64,000 nt of DNA. Source: a virus. The notes under the pieces were generated by a model. The model did not search any database, was not told where the DNA came from, and saw only the letters and a program-made list of their open reading frames with translations. Each line of letters starts with the position of its first letter. Position 1 is the first letter of the stretch. The stretch spans positions 1-64,000 of the IMG/VR virus record IMGVR_UViG_3300032271_001847; one strand, written 5' to 3'. Positions 53,744 to 61,028 of the stretch are shown here, piece by piece. A program made the translations under genes and the position numbers.

Positions 53744-54763
53744 ATGGCCAACAATCCGGATTTTTCCAAGGTAGCTGTGTTCACCGACGTACACTACGGA
53801 ATGAGAAACAACTCTCGGGATCATAACGACTCGTGTGAAGGATTCATACGATGGATGATCACCCAAGCTGAGGAACGAGGAATACGGACCTGCATCTTTG
53901 GTGGAGATTGGCATCATGTGAGATCGGCCATCAATATCTCCACCCTTAACTATTCCGTCAGCGGACTGCGATTGCTGAATGATTATTTTGATAATACCTT
54001 CTTCATCATCGGCAATCACGATCTCTTCTATCGTGACAAGTACGAGATACATAGCCTTCCATACATCACGCAGTTTCCAAAAATACACCTAATTGACTCC
54101 ATAACTGAGATGGGAGAAGTGGCATTCATACCATGGCTGGTATCGGATGACTGGAAGAAGGTACCCAAGGTAAAATCTCCTTACATGTTTGGACATTTTG
54201 AGCTACCAAAGTTCAAAATGAACGCAATGGTAGAAATGCCTGATCACGGTTTGCTCAACGCTACCCATTTTGTTAATCAAAAACAGGTATTTTCTGGACA
54301 CTTCCATAAACGCCAGAACAAGGGCAAGATATGGTACATTGGCAACACTTTTCCACATAACTATGCAGATGCATGGGACGACGATCGAGGAATGATGGCA
54401 TGGACTCCAGGACAAGAACCGGAGTTCATTTCATATCCAGGTGCACCAAAATACAGGGTTCTTAATCTCAGCCAAGTCATCGCAAATCCGGCAAAATACA
54501 TCGATAACAGGACGTTTGCGAAGATCACCATCGATCTCGACGCCAGTTATGAGGACATCAATTTCATCCGAGAGCTAATGGAGAAGGAGATCGGAGCAAA
54601 AGACATCCAGATGATATCCAGCAAGATTGAGGATCTGGATCTTGCTGACGAAGCTGAGATCAATTTTGAAAGCGTCGATACCATCGTGATAAGCCATCTC
54701 CAAACCATCGATAGCAATTCCATTGATAAAAACGAGCTGATAAAAATCTACCAGGAGATCTAA
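53744..54763 (+). CDS. gp47: Recombination nuclease subunit gp47 (Mre11-like)
   Basis: 339 residues with the calcineurin-like phosphoesterase motifs of Mre11/SbcD: TDVHYG (Asp 15, His 17), GGDWHH, IGNHDLF, FGHFELP and SGHFHKRQ. With gp46 it makes the 5'-3' resection nuclease needed for recombination-dependent replication and host DNA breakdown. GGGAG precedes the ATG and gene 46 begins 2 bases after its stop, the usual order. Confidence 0.95.
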   Translation: MANNPDFSKVAVFTDVHYGMRNNSRDHNDSCEGFIRWMITQAEERGIRTCIFGGDWHHVRSAINISTLNYSVSGLRLLNDYFDNTFFIIGNHDLFYRDKYEIHSLPYITQFPKIHLIDSITEMGEVAFIPWLVSDDWKKVPKVKSPYMFGHFELPKFKMNAMVEMPDHGLLNATHFVNQKQVFSGHFHKRQNKGKIWYIGNTFPHNYADAWDDDRGMMAWTPGQEPEFISYPGAPKYRVLNLSQVIANPAKYIDNRTFAKITIDLDASYEDINFIRELMEKEIGAKDIQMISSKIEDLDLADEAEINFESVDTIVISHLQTIDSNSIDKNELIKIYQEI

Positions 54764-54765
54764 GC

Positions 54766-57612
54766 ATGTTGGTAATCAAGAGCGTGACCATGCGCAACTT
54801 CCTCAGCTGCGGTAATGTCACACAGACCGTCAAGCTTGACCGTAACGGCATCAATCTCGTCATGGGAGAGAACCTTGACATGGGAGGAAATGGCAGCAGG
54901 AATGGTGTTGGCAAGGCCCAACCTCTATCTTCCAAAATATATACCCCATCTGGGTGGGTATCTATGAGAGATCTTGAAATTGGTTCAAAGATATATGCCG
55001 CCGATGGCTCGATTTCCGCAGTTGTTGGAATTTATCCACAAGGATCTATTCCAACCTATAGAATTCAATTCTCTGATGGCCGATCAACTATCGCCAGCGG
55101 AGATCATCTATGGTCTATTTACAGCCATCTTTTTAACAATGGCAGAAATGACAGAACCAAGGTGATCTCTACCATGGAGATGATTAACATAATCAAGGCT
55201 TCTAAAAAGAATAGACCAAATTCTAAATCATCAAATTACCTGTATGTTCAAACGTTTTCCCCAGAGACCATAGATGACATAGATCTTCCAATTGATCCAT
55301 ATCTATTAGGTGCCATGATTGGCGACGGCAAGCTGAGCAATGGTATTGGATTTACATCAAAGGATGAACATATCATCAGATGTGTCTCACATCTATTAGA
55401 AAAAGACTGGAATTGTTATCTTAAACAGAAAAAACATTCACCTATTCAGTTTGGTATCAAAATGATTAGACAAAAAAAGGTCAATCCATTTAGGGCCGAA
55501 ATAGATCGCCTAGGTCTTGGTGTACAATCATATCTAAAATTCATTCCATCTTGTTATATGGGATCATCTGTAAATCAAAGAATTAAGCTTCTGCAAGGGT
55601 TAATAGATACAGACGGATACGTATCTGGCAACGGATCAATATCTTTTACTACAACTAGCCAAAAGCTGGCCGACGATGTTGCATATCTAGTAAGAAGCAT
55701 TGGAGGTCTTGCTCATGTTAAATTAAAGAAGAACTGCACTTATATCAATAAAGGTATAAGGATACCATGTAGAGATTCATACACCGTAGCTATCAGATAT
55801 CGTAATCCATCAGCGCTAGTGTCCTTGCCAAGGAAGCTAAATCGTATATCCAGCAACTATCAATACAAGGATCTAAGGCTACAGGTAGTATCCATTAAAC
55901 CAGTAGGTGAACAGGAATGCCAATGCATAATGATAGATCATCCGTCTCACCTGTATGTGACGGATGATTTCATCGTTACACACAATACAACATTATTGCA
56001 GGCCATATCATTTGGCCTATACGGACAGAGTCTCACCAACATACGGGTCAACAATCTCGTCAACAACATCAATCAAAAAAACATGATGGTAAGCGTTGAG
56101 TTTGAGAAGGATGGTCATCAATATAAGATCGAGCGAGGTCGTAAGCCAACGTTCTTCAGGTACATCGTTGACGACAAGAACATGGACGAAAGCACCGACG
56201 AGGCACAGGGCGAAAGCAGAGAGACGCAAAAAGACATTGATCGCATACTCGGTATGAGCCATACCCTGTTCAAACACATACTAGCACTCAACACATACAC
56301 GGAACCATTCCTTAGCCTAGGCGGCGGAAAGCAACGAGAGATCATCGAGGAATTGTTGACCATCACCTTGCTGAGCCAAAAAGCCGAGAATCTCAAGGAA
56401 ATGGTCAAGACCACCAAGTCATCCATTGAGCAGGAAGAGTTCCGGATACGCACCATCAAGCAGAGCAATGATCGCATACGTGCAACGATGGTTGATATAC
56501 AACGTAAAGCTGACACGTGGCAAAAGAAACACATAGATGATCTAAACGAGATGGCACGTTCCATAGAAAATCTTGAGATGCTTAAGATTGAGGAGGAAAT
56601 ACAGGCACATCGCGATCTCGAGCTGTACAACCAGCTGACCTCGTCACGCTCTCACGTGGCAAGAGATCTTGCGATGAAAACCAGGCATTTACAACAGCTT
56701 AACTCACAGTTGACAACGTCGATCTCCAGCTATGATCGTGCATCAAAACATGAATGTCCAACCTGCGGACAGGGAATACATGATGCTGAGCACGAGCATA
56801 TACGTATCGGACTTGAAAGCAAGATCATGGACCTGGATGTACAGATAACATCTGAACAGGTTGATATAGATCGCAGCAAGGCACAATTGGAGGAAATTGA
56901 CGGTATGCTGTCTGGAATGACACGACCCGCCGTGGTATATGGTAATCTTGAACAGGCCCTAAATCACAGGAACACCCTTGATCGCCTGACTAACGAAATA
57001 GAACGTGCTGCCGGATCGTTAAATCCGTATGTTGATCAGAACGACAGCCTTGCAGGAACCATACAGGAGGTCACATACGATGAGCTCAACAGTTTATCAA
57101 AATCCAGAGAACATCAGGAGTTTTTGCTCAAATTGCTGACCAACAAGGATAGCTTCATCCGCAAAAGAATCATCGATCAAAACCTGGCATATCTTAACAT
57201 GCGATTGAATGAATATCTAGATCGGCTTGGGCTGCCCCATCAGGTTAGGTTCGTCAATGACCTCTCTGTTGAAATCAGCCTGCATGGACAGGATCTTGAT
57301 TTTGATAATCTCAGCAGGGGTGAAAGAACCAGGCTGATACTCGGACTCAGTTGGGCATTCAGGGACATCTTTGAAAACACCAACCATGCGATAAATCTGG
57401 TATTCGTTGATGAACTTCTTGATGCCGGAATGGACCCGCAAGGGCTTGAAGGATCCGTTGAGGTCCTGAAAAAGATGGACAGGGAAAGGCACAAGAACGT
57501 GTTCATCATCAGCCACCGAGAGGAATTGGTAACCAGGGTCAGCAACGTTCTGACCGTGATCAAGGAGAATGGATTCACCAATTTCTCCTGGGATTACACC
57601 CCGGCCGTTTGA
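54766..57612 (+). CDS. gp46: Recombination nuclease subunit gp46 (Rad50-like) with an intein in the Walker A motif
   Basis: 948-residue precursor. The N-terminus (MRNFLSCGNVTQTVKL, GSRNGVGK) is cut by an intein after Lys 50; TTLLQAISFGLYGQS resumes at residue 408 and completes Walker A GKTT. Mature length is 591 residues, normal for gp46. Further marks are long coiled coils (about residues 530-790), a zinc hook CPTCGQG, ABC signature LSRGERTRLILGLS and Walker B LVFVDELLD. The protein is an ATPase that drives the gp47 nuclease. Without splicing the ATP site is destroyed, so splicing is obligatory for function. Confidence 0.94.
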   Translation: MLVIKSVTMRNFLSCGNVTQTVKLDRNGINLVMGENLDMGGNGSRNGVGKAQPLSSKIYTPSGWVSMRDLEIGSKIYAADGSISAVVGIYPQGSIPTYRIQFSDGRSTIASGDHLWSIYSHLFNNGRNDRTKVISTMEMINIIKASKKNRPNSKSSNYLYVQTFSPETIDDIDLPIDPYLLGAMIGDGKLSNGIGFTSKDEHIIRCVSHLLEKDWNCYLKQKKHSPIQFGIKMIRQKKVNPFRAEIDRLGLGVQSYLKFIPSCYMGSSVNQRIKLLQGLIDTDGYVSGNGSISFTTTSQKLADDVAYLVRSIGGLAHVKLKKNCTYINKGIRIPCRDSYTVAIRYRNPSALVSLPRKLNRISSNYQYKDLRLQVVSIKPVGEQECQCIMIDHPSHLYVTDDFIVTHNTTLLQAISFGLYGQSLTNIRVNNLVNNINQKNMMVSVEFEKDGHQYKIERGRKPTFFRYIVDDKNMDESTDEAQGESRETQKDIDRILGMSHTLFKHILALNTYTEPFLSLGGGKQREIIEELLTITLLSQKAENLKEMVKTTKSSIEQEEFRIRTIKQSNDRIRATMVDIQRKADTWQKKHIDDLNEMARSIENLEMLKIEEEIQAHRDLELYNQLTSSRSHVARDLAMKTRHLQQLNSQLTTSISSYDRASKHECPTCGQGIHDAEHEHIRIGLESKIMDLDVQITSEQVDIDRSKAQLEEIDGMLSGMTRPAVVYGNLEQALNHRNTLDRLTNEIERAAGSLNPYVDQNDSLAGTIQEVTYDELNSLSKSREHQEFLLKLLTNKDSFIRKRIIDQNLAYLNMRLNEYLDRLGLPHQVRFVNDLSVEISLHGQDLDFDNLSRGERTRLILGLSWAFRDIFENTNHAINLVFVDELLDAGMDPQGLEGSVEVLKKMDRERHKNVFIISHREELVTRVSNVLTVIKENGFTNFSWDYTPAV
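54916..55986 (+). mobile_element. Intein with LAGLIDADG endonuclease, class 3-like, in gene 46
   Basis: 357 residues. It starts with Ala (AQPLSSKIYTPSGW), not Cys or Ser, and ends VTHN before Thr. Conserved class 3 features are visible: Trp 66 in block B (SGDHLWSIY), Cys 337 in block F (QECQCIMID) and Thr 355 just before His-Asn. Two dodecapeptide motifs, LLGAMIGDG (about intein residue 130) and LLQGLIDTDG (about 226), show an endonuclease domain that looks intact. The element is A+T-richer than gene 46. Confidence 0.88.
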
Positions 57613-58106
57613 ACCATGTTGAAGATGGTGTCCTTGTTATCGGTGAAGAACTTTTCAAATTCAGTCATGACATTTGAACCATATCTCACATGATTACCAA
57701 CGGTGAAGGATGGAAGATGCGTGGAGTCAAAAACGGCAAAACTTCCTTTGTGATTGATCCTAAAGACAACCACCCAAAAATCTCCATCGTCAGCGCTGTC
57801 AATTGCCTGCTTTATCCATTTGTCAAGCAAGGGTATCGGATCTTCCTTCGTGAGATTGTGGAAAGGAAACTCGCCATAGAACTTGCTTTCAATCACCAGC
57901 TTGCGCATGTTGCTTGGTGGAATGAGATCGGCCTTGAACGTGGCTATCTGTCCTTCGTCGAGTTGGGCTTTACGGAATGCGTTGGCACCTCCAAGGAACG
58001 CGCCACTATTTGGAACCCTCATGAACTTTTGTCCATATAATTTTGAAAGGAATTCGGCTATCTTACGTTCTCCTGAATTTCCCTTGTTTTTGCCCTTGTT
58101 TGACAT
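57594..58106 (-). CDS. PD-(D/E)xK nuclease-like protein (Holliday junction resolvase type)
   Basis: 170 residues. The N-terminus NSGERKIAEFLSKLYGQKFMRVPNSGAF and later FKADLIPP, VIESKFYGEF carry the pattern Glu ... Asp ... ExK of restriction-like and Hjc-like nucleases. Start at 58106 has AAGGA and lies downstream of a late promoter; longer in-frame starts up to 58160 run into the promoter. Converges with gene 46 (19-base overlap). It may take part in resolving DNA junctions before packaging. Confidence 0.68.
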   Translation of the reverse strand: MSNKGKNKGNSGERKIAEFLSKLYGQKFMRVPNSGAFLGGANAFRKAQLDEGQIATFKADLIPPSNMRKLVIESKFYGEFPFHNLTKEDPIPLLDKWIKQAIDSADDGDFWVVVFRINHKGSFAVFDSTHLPSFTVGNHVRYGSNVMTEFEKFFTDNKDTIFNMVQTAGV

Positions 58107-58134
58107 TGCTGCGGTGTCCTTACCTGTGATCATG

Positions 58135-58142
58135 TATTTAAG
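58135..58142 (-). promoter_or_regulatory. Putative late promoter, CTTAAATA
   Basis: Minus strand, about 28 bases before the 58106 start. Confidence 0.5.
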
Positions 58143-58159
58143 CATGGTTTTGGCGGTCA

Positions 58160-58189
58160 TTGACTTATTTTTACGGTTGTAGTTACACT
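58160..58189 (+). promoter_or_regulatory. Sigma70-type promoter (TTGACT, 18 bp, TACACT)
   Basis: TTGACT at 58160-58165 and TACACT at 58184-58189; serves the 58214 gene. Confidence 0.5.
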
Positions 58190-58213
58190 ATGGATAGAAT
58201 TGGAATCATGCAC

Positions 58214-58996
58214 ATGGAACAAAAACCCAGAACACCCACGCCACGGACGATTTATCGAAAAACATTTGAGGTGGAAACCACCAAGGATGTTGACAATCAT
58301 CTCGGATACTTCATCAAACAGGAGCTAGGTTACTACAATGCACTTGTTGAACAACTAGGACCAAGATTACGGGCATTTCCACAAGAACTGCTTGCCATCA
58401 AGGATCGAGAGAAAAAGCTATGGGAGGCATGCGCCGAGCACGCCGTTCCTGCACAAAAGCTTCTCGATCATCCTGTTAATGAATGGCCGGAAAAACTGCG
58501 ATTGCTTGAAAGCCTTGTCTATGACCAGGCTGGAGAACCAAAGATAACATCTGCCCAGGCCAACATACTCAGCATTGCCGCAGCACCGGCTCGCCTGCAT
58601 CCACAGGTGAGAAAAAACATCAGCTCAGAGATTTTGAGATACATGATCGGACAATCCGACTCAGTGATCGCATCTCAGAAGACTGAGGGCTTCCGATCAC
58701 CGATACAACTGCTAACCACGCACACGCTTGAATCAAAAAGGCATCTACAGATACCAGGATCTTTGGTGAAAATGTCCTACGATGCGGGATCGAACTCCAC
58801 CCATATATCAATTCCATACACCAAGGAACCATTGGTGGTACACGGTATCGACATTACCGAAGCGCGTTTCAATGTGTTGATCGTTCGTGCATCAGATTCA
58901 AATGCAGCTGGTCGCAAATGGTTCGTGGATCTCAAGGATTCGACAAGCCGTTACATGCTGAATCTCACCGACAGCGTTGAGCGAAGGAAGAAATAA
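58214..58996 (+). CDS. Phage protein of unknown function, 260 residues
   Basis: Helical N-terminal half (EVETTKDVDNHLGYFIKQE, LRLLESLVYDQ) and beta-rich C-terminal third (THISIPYTKEPLVVHGIDI). No known catalytic motif. Start at 58214 is favoured by a GGAA at good distance; ATGs at 58190 and 58208 are in frame. It lies on its own between replication genes and the hairpin region. Function unknown. Confidence 0.55.
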   Translation: MEQKPRTPTPRTIYRKTFEVETTKDVDNHLGYFIKQELGYYNALVEQLGPRLRAFPQELLAIKDREKKLWEACAEHAVPAQKLLDHPVNEWPEKLRLLESLVYDQAGEPKITSAQANILSIAAAPARLHPQVRKNISSEILRYMIGQSDSVIASQKTEGFRSPIQLLTTHTLESKRHLQIPGSLVKMSYDAGSNSTHISIPYTKEPLVVHGIDITEARFNVLIVRASDSNAAGRKWFVDLKDSTSRYMLNLTDSVERRKK

Positions 58997-58998
58997 AA

Positions 58999-59030
58999 AG
59001 CCGGTATGGAAACAATGTTCCATACCGGCT
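58999..59030 (-). terminator. Hairpin with T tract on the minus strand
   Basis: Perfect 13-bp stem with 6-base loop. On the minus strand TTTTTATTTC follows the stem, so it should stop leftward transcripts arriving from gp26/gp51; on the plus strand it directly follows the 58996 stop but lacks a T run. Confidence 0.75.
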
Positions 59031-59114
59031 GCGCTCGGCTCAGTTATATGGAACGTTGGCTCATGACGTCCATGTCAGTATTATGCATTCAACTCCATGA
59101 CAGGTCTATAACGA

Positions 59115-59399
59115 ATGAAGAAATTCTTTCCTAAAAATGCCAAGGCCGGATTGCCAAGGGTCAATAGATCCAGGAGCATCCGTCCACGATATCAGGATCC
59201 TGGTGCAACATCAGGCGTGGATTTACGCAAGGAGTTTAACATCCTCATGGAGGAGAAATATACAGACTTGCCACAGAACGATCGCAACATACTGTGGACT
59301 AAGATAGGCTCAATATTGATAATGCAATCAGGCTCCCAACCAATTAAGAACAGGCTCATGAACGCGCTCCAACAAGCTCACAAATCCCTCCTCGAATAA
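59115..59399 (+). CDS. Hypothetical basic protein, 94 residues
   Basis: Basic N-terminal region (MKKFFPKNAKAGLPRVNRSRS) and a helical C-terminal part (RKEFNILMEEKYTDLPQNDR, IGSILIMQSGSQPIKNRL). Soluble. No recognised family. A possible promoter (TTGGCT, 17 bases, TATTAT) lies around 59055-59083. Confidence 0.5.
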   Translation: MKKFFPKNAKAGLPRVNRSRSIRPRYQDPGATSGVDLRKEFNILMEEKYTDLPQNDRNILWTKIGSILIMQSGSQPIKNRLMNALQQAHKSLLE

Positions 59400-59726
59400 A
59401 CACAAGATATCCATACTGGCATAATAATGGTGGTGTTGCCACCTAGTGAAAGGATAACGAACCGGTTATCACACTCACTATCAGGGATGTTGCTGAAAGC
59501 CCTGGCCGAAAAAATCACAAAAAGGACCACGATGGCCGTGTGACAACACGCCCGTGGCACACGTCACCGCCTCTGCATGGCCGACGTGTGGCTTGGTAAA
59601 CCATAACCGAGCGTGGGATAAGATCCCGAGAGATACATCCGTATGTTGGAATTAGGCGCTCCGCCAACTGGCCAGTTTGGCCTAGGATGATGCAGCATGG
59701 TCGACGACTCATCAGAAGCGAACCTA

Positions 59727-59752
59727 TTCTTTTCCCCGCAAGGGGAGAAGAA
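59727..59752. repeat. Hairpin with GCAA tetraloop
   Basis: 11-base arms with one wobble pair closing a GCAA loop. Confidence 0.7.
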
Positions 59753-59800
59753 TGGCCTCCAATCTTTCAGAATCAAACAAATAAATCCATATGTATGCTG

Positions 59801-59850
59801 GTGTTGATAGTGATATTGATGAGCTTGCGAATCAATATCACTATCAACAC
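59801..59850. repeat. Perfect 20-bp inverted repeat
   Basis: Arms 59801-59820 and 59831-59850, 10-base loop, no mismatch. It lies downstream of the gp51-like gene (leftward) with a second hairpin between. Confidence 0.9.
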
Positions 59851-59873
59851 GCATGGACGCTGTGCGTCCATGC
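59851..59873. repeat. Perfect 10-bp hairpin next to the gp51-like stop
   Basis: Arms 59851-59860 and 59864-59873 with a 3-base loop, two bases after the stop of the leftward gene. Probably a transcript-end or stabilising hairpin. Confidence 0.8.
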
Positions 59874-59875
59874 AA

Positions 59876-60100
59876 TCATCCTATCAGATTACCACCTTTT
59901 TGTGGACTCATCGATGCATAGTGTTTTTCGATGACCTTGCTGAGTATCTTGCGCTGCTCAGCTGATAGCTGGTGTGCATCATCAAAGCTAATACCACCTT
60001 GCATGTAGAAGGTAAGCGTGCCCACCTCCTGCGTTATGGCCTTGCGATTTGATTCCATGGTTTCCAGCATGTCGGTTATTCTACGTGGATCGCCCGTCAA
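59876..60100 (-). CDS. gp51-like baseplate hub assembly protein candidate
   Basis: 74 residues, helical, with FYMQGGISFDDAHQLSAEQRK and IEKHYASMSPQKGG, a pattern seen in short proteins next to gp26 in T4-like phages, where gp51 catalyses hub assembly. Overlaps gp26 by four bases. The assignment rests mainly on the pattern and position. Confidence 0.6.
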   Translation of the reverse strand: MTGDPRRITDMLETMESNRKAITQEVGTLTFYMQGGISFDDAHQLSAEQRKILSKVIEKHYASMSPQKGGNLIG

Positions 60101-60951
60101 GAGCGTTTGCCGAAAAAACTTGAAGGATCAAAGCTAAGGGTGTCTTGCCACTGATGGCCACAACCCGCACAGACCACGCCAAGCTCCTTTGGAACCCCAA
60201 CGTTGTTCAGCTTGTTCACGGCTTCTATCACCATGTCCGCTTGTGGCTTGCTGATGCCCGTTAGCCACTCGTTAATGTGCTCTTGGTCCGTGACTGTGAT
60301 GTTTTCCTTGAGCAACACGATCTTCTCCACGCTTCGGCTCACCAGCACGAATGTGATCTTGCTCAATCGATCCACGCTTTCTCCAAAGATGCTGGCCTTG
60401 GCCATGTCATCCATGTCCTTGTTGTTTGACTCGATAGCCCGTATCAGTCGCTCCTCCTCAAACTCTCGCTTGATGAACAGTTGTCTCATTTCAAAATCAT
60501 AAGGTTTCACATGGACCTCAAGATCGTCACCAAATTTCAACACAAGATCATCAGGGTTGACAAAGCTGGTGCTATCAAGCAGTTGCTGGCAGTCCATATC
60601 AAAGCTGTTCTCGTGTCCGCAACTAGGGCACTTCCTGTCATAATCGGCCTTGCCCCCGGTTGTCGCTGCTTTGAGCGCGACGAAGATGGCTTCAAGGTCA
60701 GGCAACATCAATCTCTTGACGTTTTTAACGTCTGGTACGCAGTTGATGATGACCTTCTCCAGCGACTGTCCATTTAGCATGGCGTCAGGAGTGTTGAGTA
60801 GTATGTCATCGAGGGCAGTTAGGGCATGCACCGCAAGTTCCCCGTCTTCGGTAACTGACACCTCTTCCGGTTTGTACCATCGTCCTTGTGTGGGTAATCT
60901 TACGTAGATCGATGGTTGCTTGAAGTATCTCTGTAAGGGGTTATTGACCAT
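60097..60951 (-). CDS. gp26: Baseplate hub subunit gp26 family protein (T4_baseplate)
   Basis: 284 residues. VYVRLPTQGRWY-like start (IYVRLPTQGRWYKPEEV), LTALDDILLNTPDAMLNGQS, LPDLEAIFVALK, two cysteine pairs (CPSCGHEN; CAGCGHQW) forming zinc ribbons, and the ending DTLSFDPSSFFG mark the T4 baseplate gp26 family. gp26 belongs to the hub assembly pathway. A late promoter and GGAG lie before the start; gp51 follows with an overlap. Confidence 0.82.
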   Translation of the reverse strand: MVNNPLQRYFKQPSIYVRLPTQGRWYKPEEVSVTEDGELAVHALTALDDILLNTPDAMLNGQSLEKVIINCVPDVKNVKRLMLPDLEAIFVALKAATTGGKADYDRKCPSCGHENSFDMDCQQLLDSTSFVNPDDLVLKFGDDLEVHVKPYDFEMRQLFIKREFEEERLIRAIESNNKDMDDMAKASIFGESVDRLSKITFVLVSRSVEKIVLLKENITVTDQEHINEWLTGISKPQADMVIEAVNKLNNVGVPKELGVVCAGCGHQWQDTLSFDPSSFFGKRS

Positions 60952-60961
60952 GTATTTTGCT

Positions 60962-60971
60962 CCGATAAATA
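60962..60971 (+). promoter_or_regulatory. T4-type late promoter, CCGATAAATA, rightward
   Basis: Serves the tape-measure-like gene at 61029. Reverse complement of the facing promoter at 60983-60992. Confidence 0.65.
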
Positions 60972-60982
60972 AGGTACGCTGA

Positions 60983-60992
60983 TATTTATCGG
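60983..60992 (-). promoter_or_regulatory. T4-type late promoter, CCGATAAATA, leftward
   Basis: Serves gp26 at 60951; forms a 10-base inverted repeat with the rightward promoter, so the two start points nearly coincide. Confidence 0.65.
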
Positions 60993-61028
60993 CTTAAAAT
61001 AGGTACTTTATGGGCCTGAGAGAAATAT

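Larger units (their letters stand above)
59400..59875. other. Non-coding stretch rich in hairpins; structured RNA candidate
   Basis: No convincing gene in 476 bases. Several clear stems are present: GATAAC/GTTATC (59453-59470), CAGGG/CCCTG (59482-59504), a two-part stem (59527-59531 with 59553-59557, inside it 59537-59541 with 59546-59550), CACACGTC/GACGTGTG (59558-59565 with 59583-59590), GGGAT/ATCCC (59615-59627), then three strong hairpins from 59727 on. This density is unlike other intergenic parts here. Confidence 0.5.
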
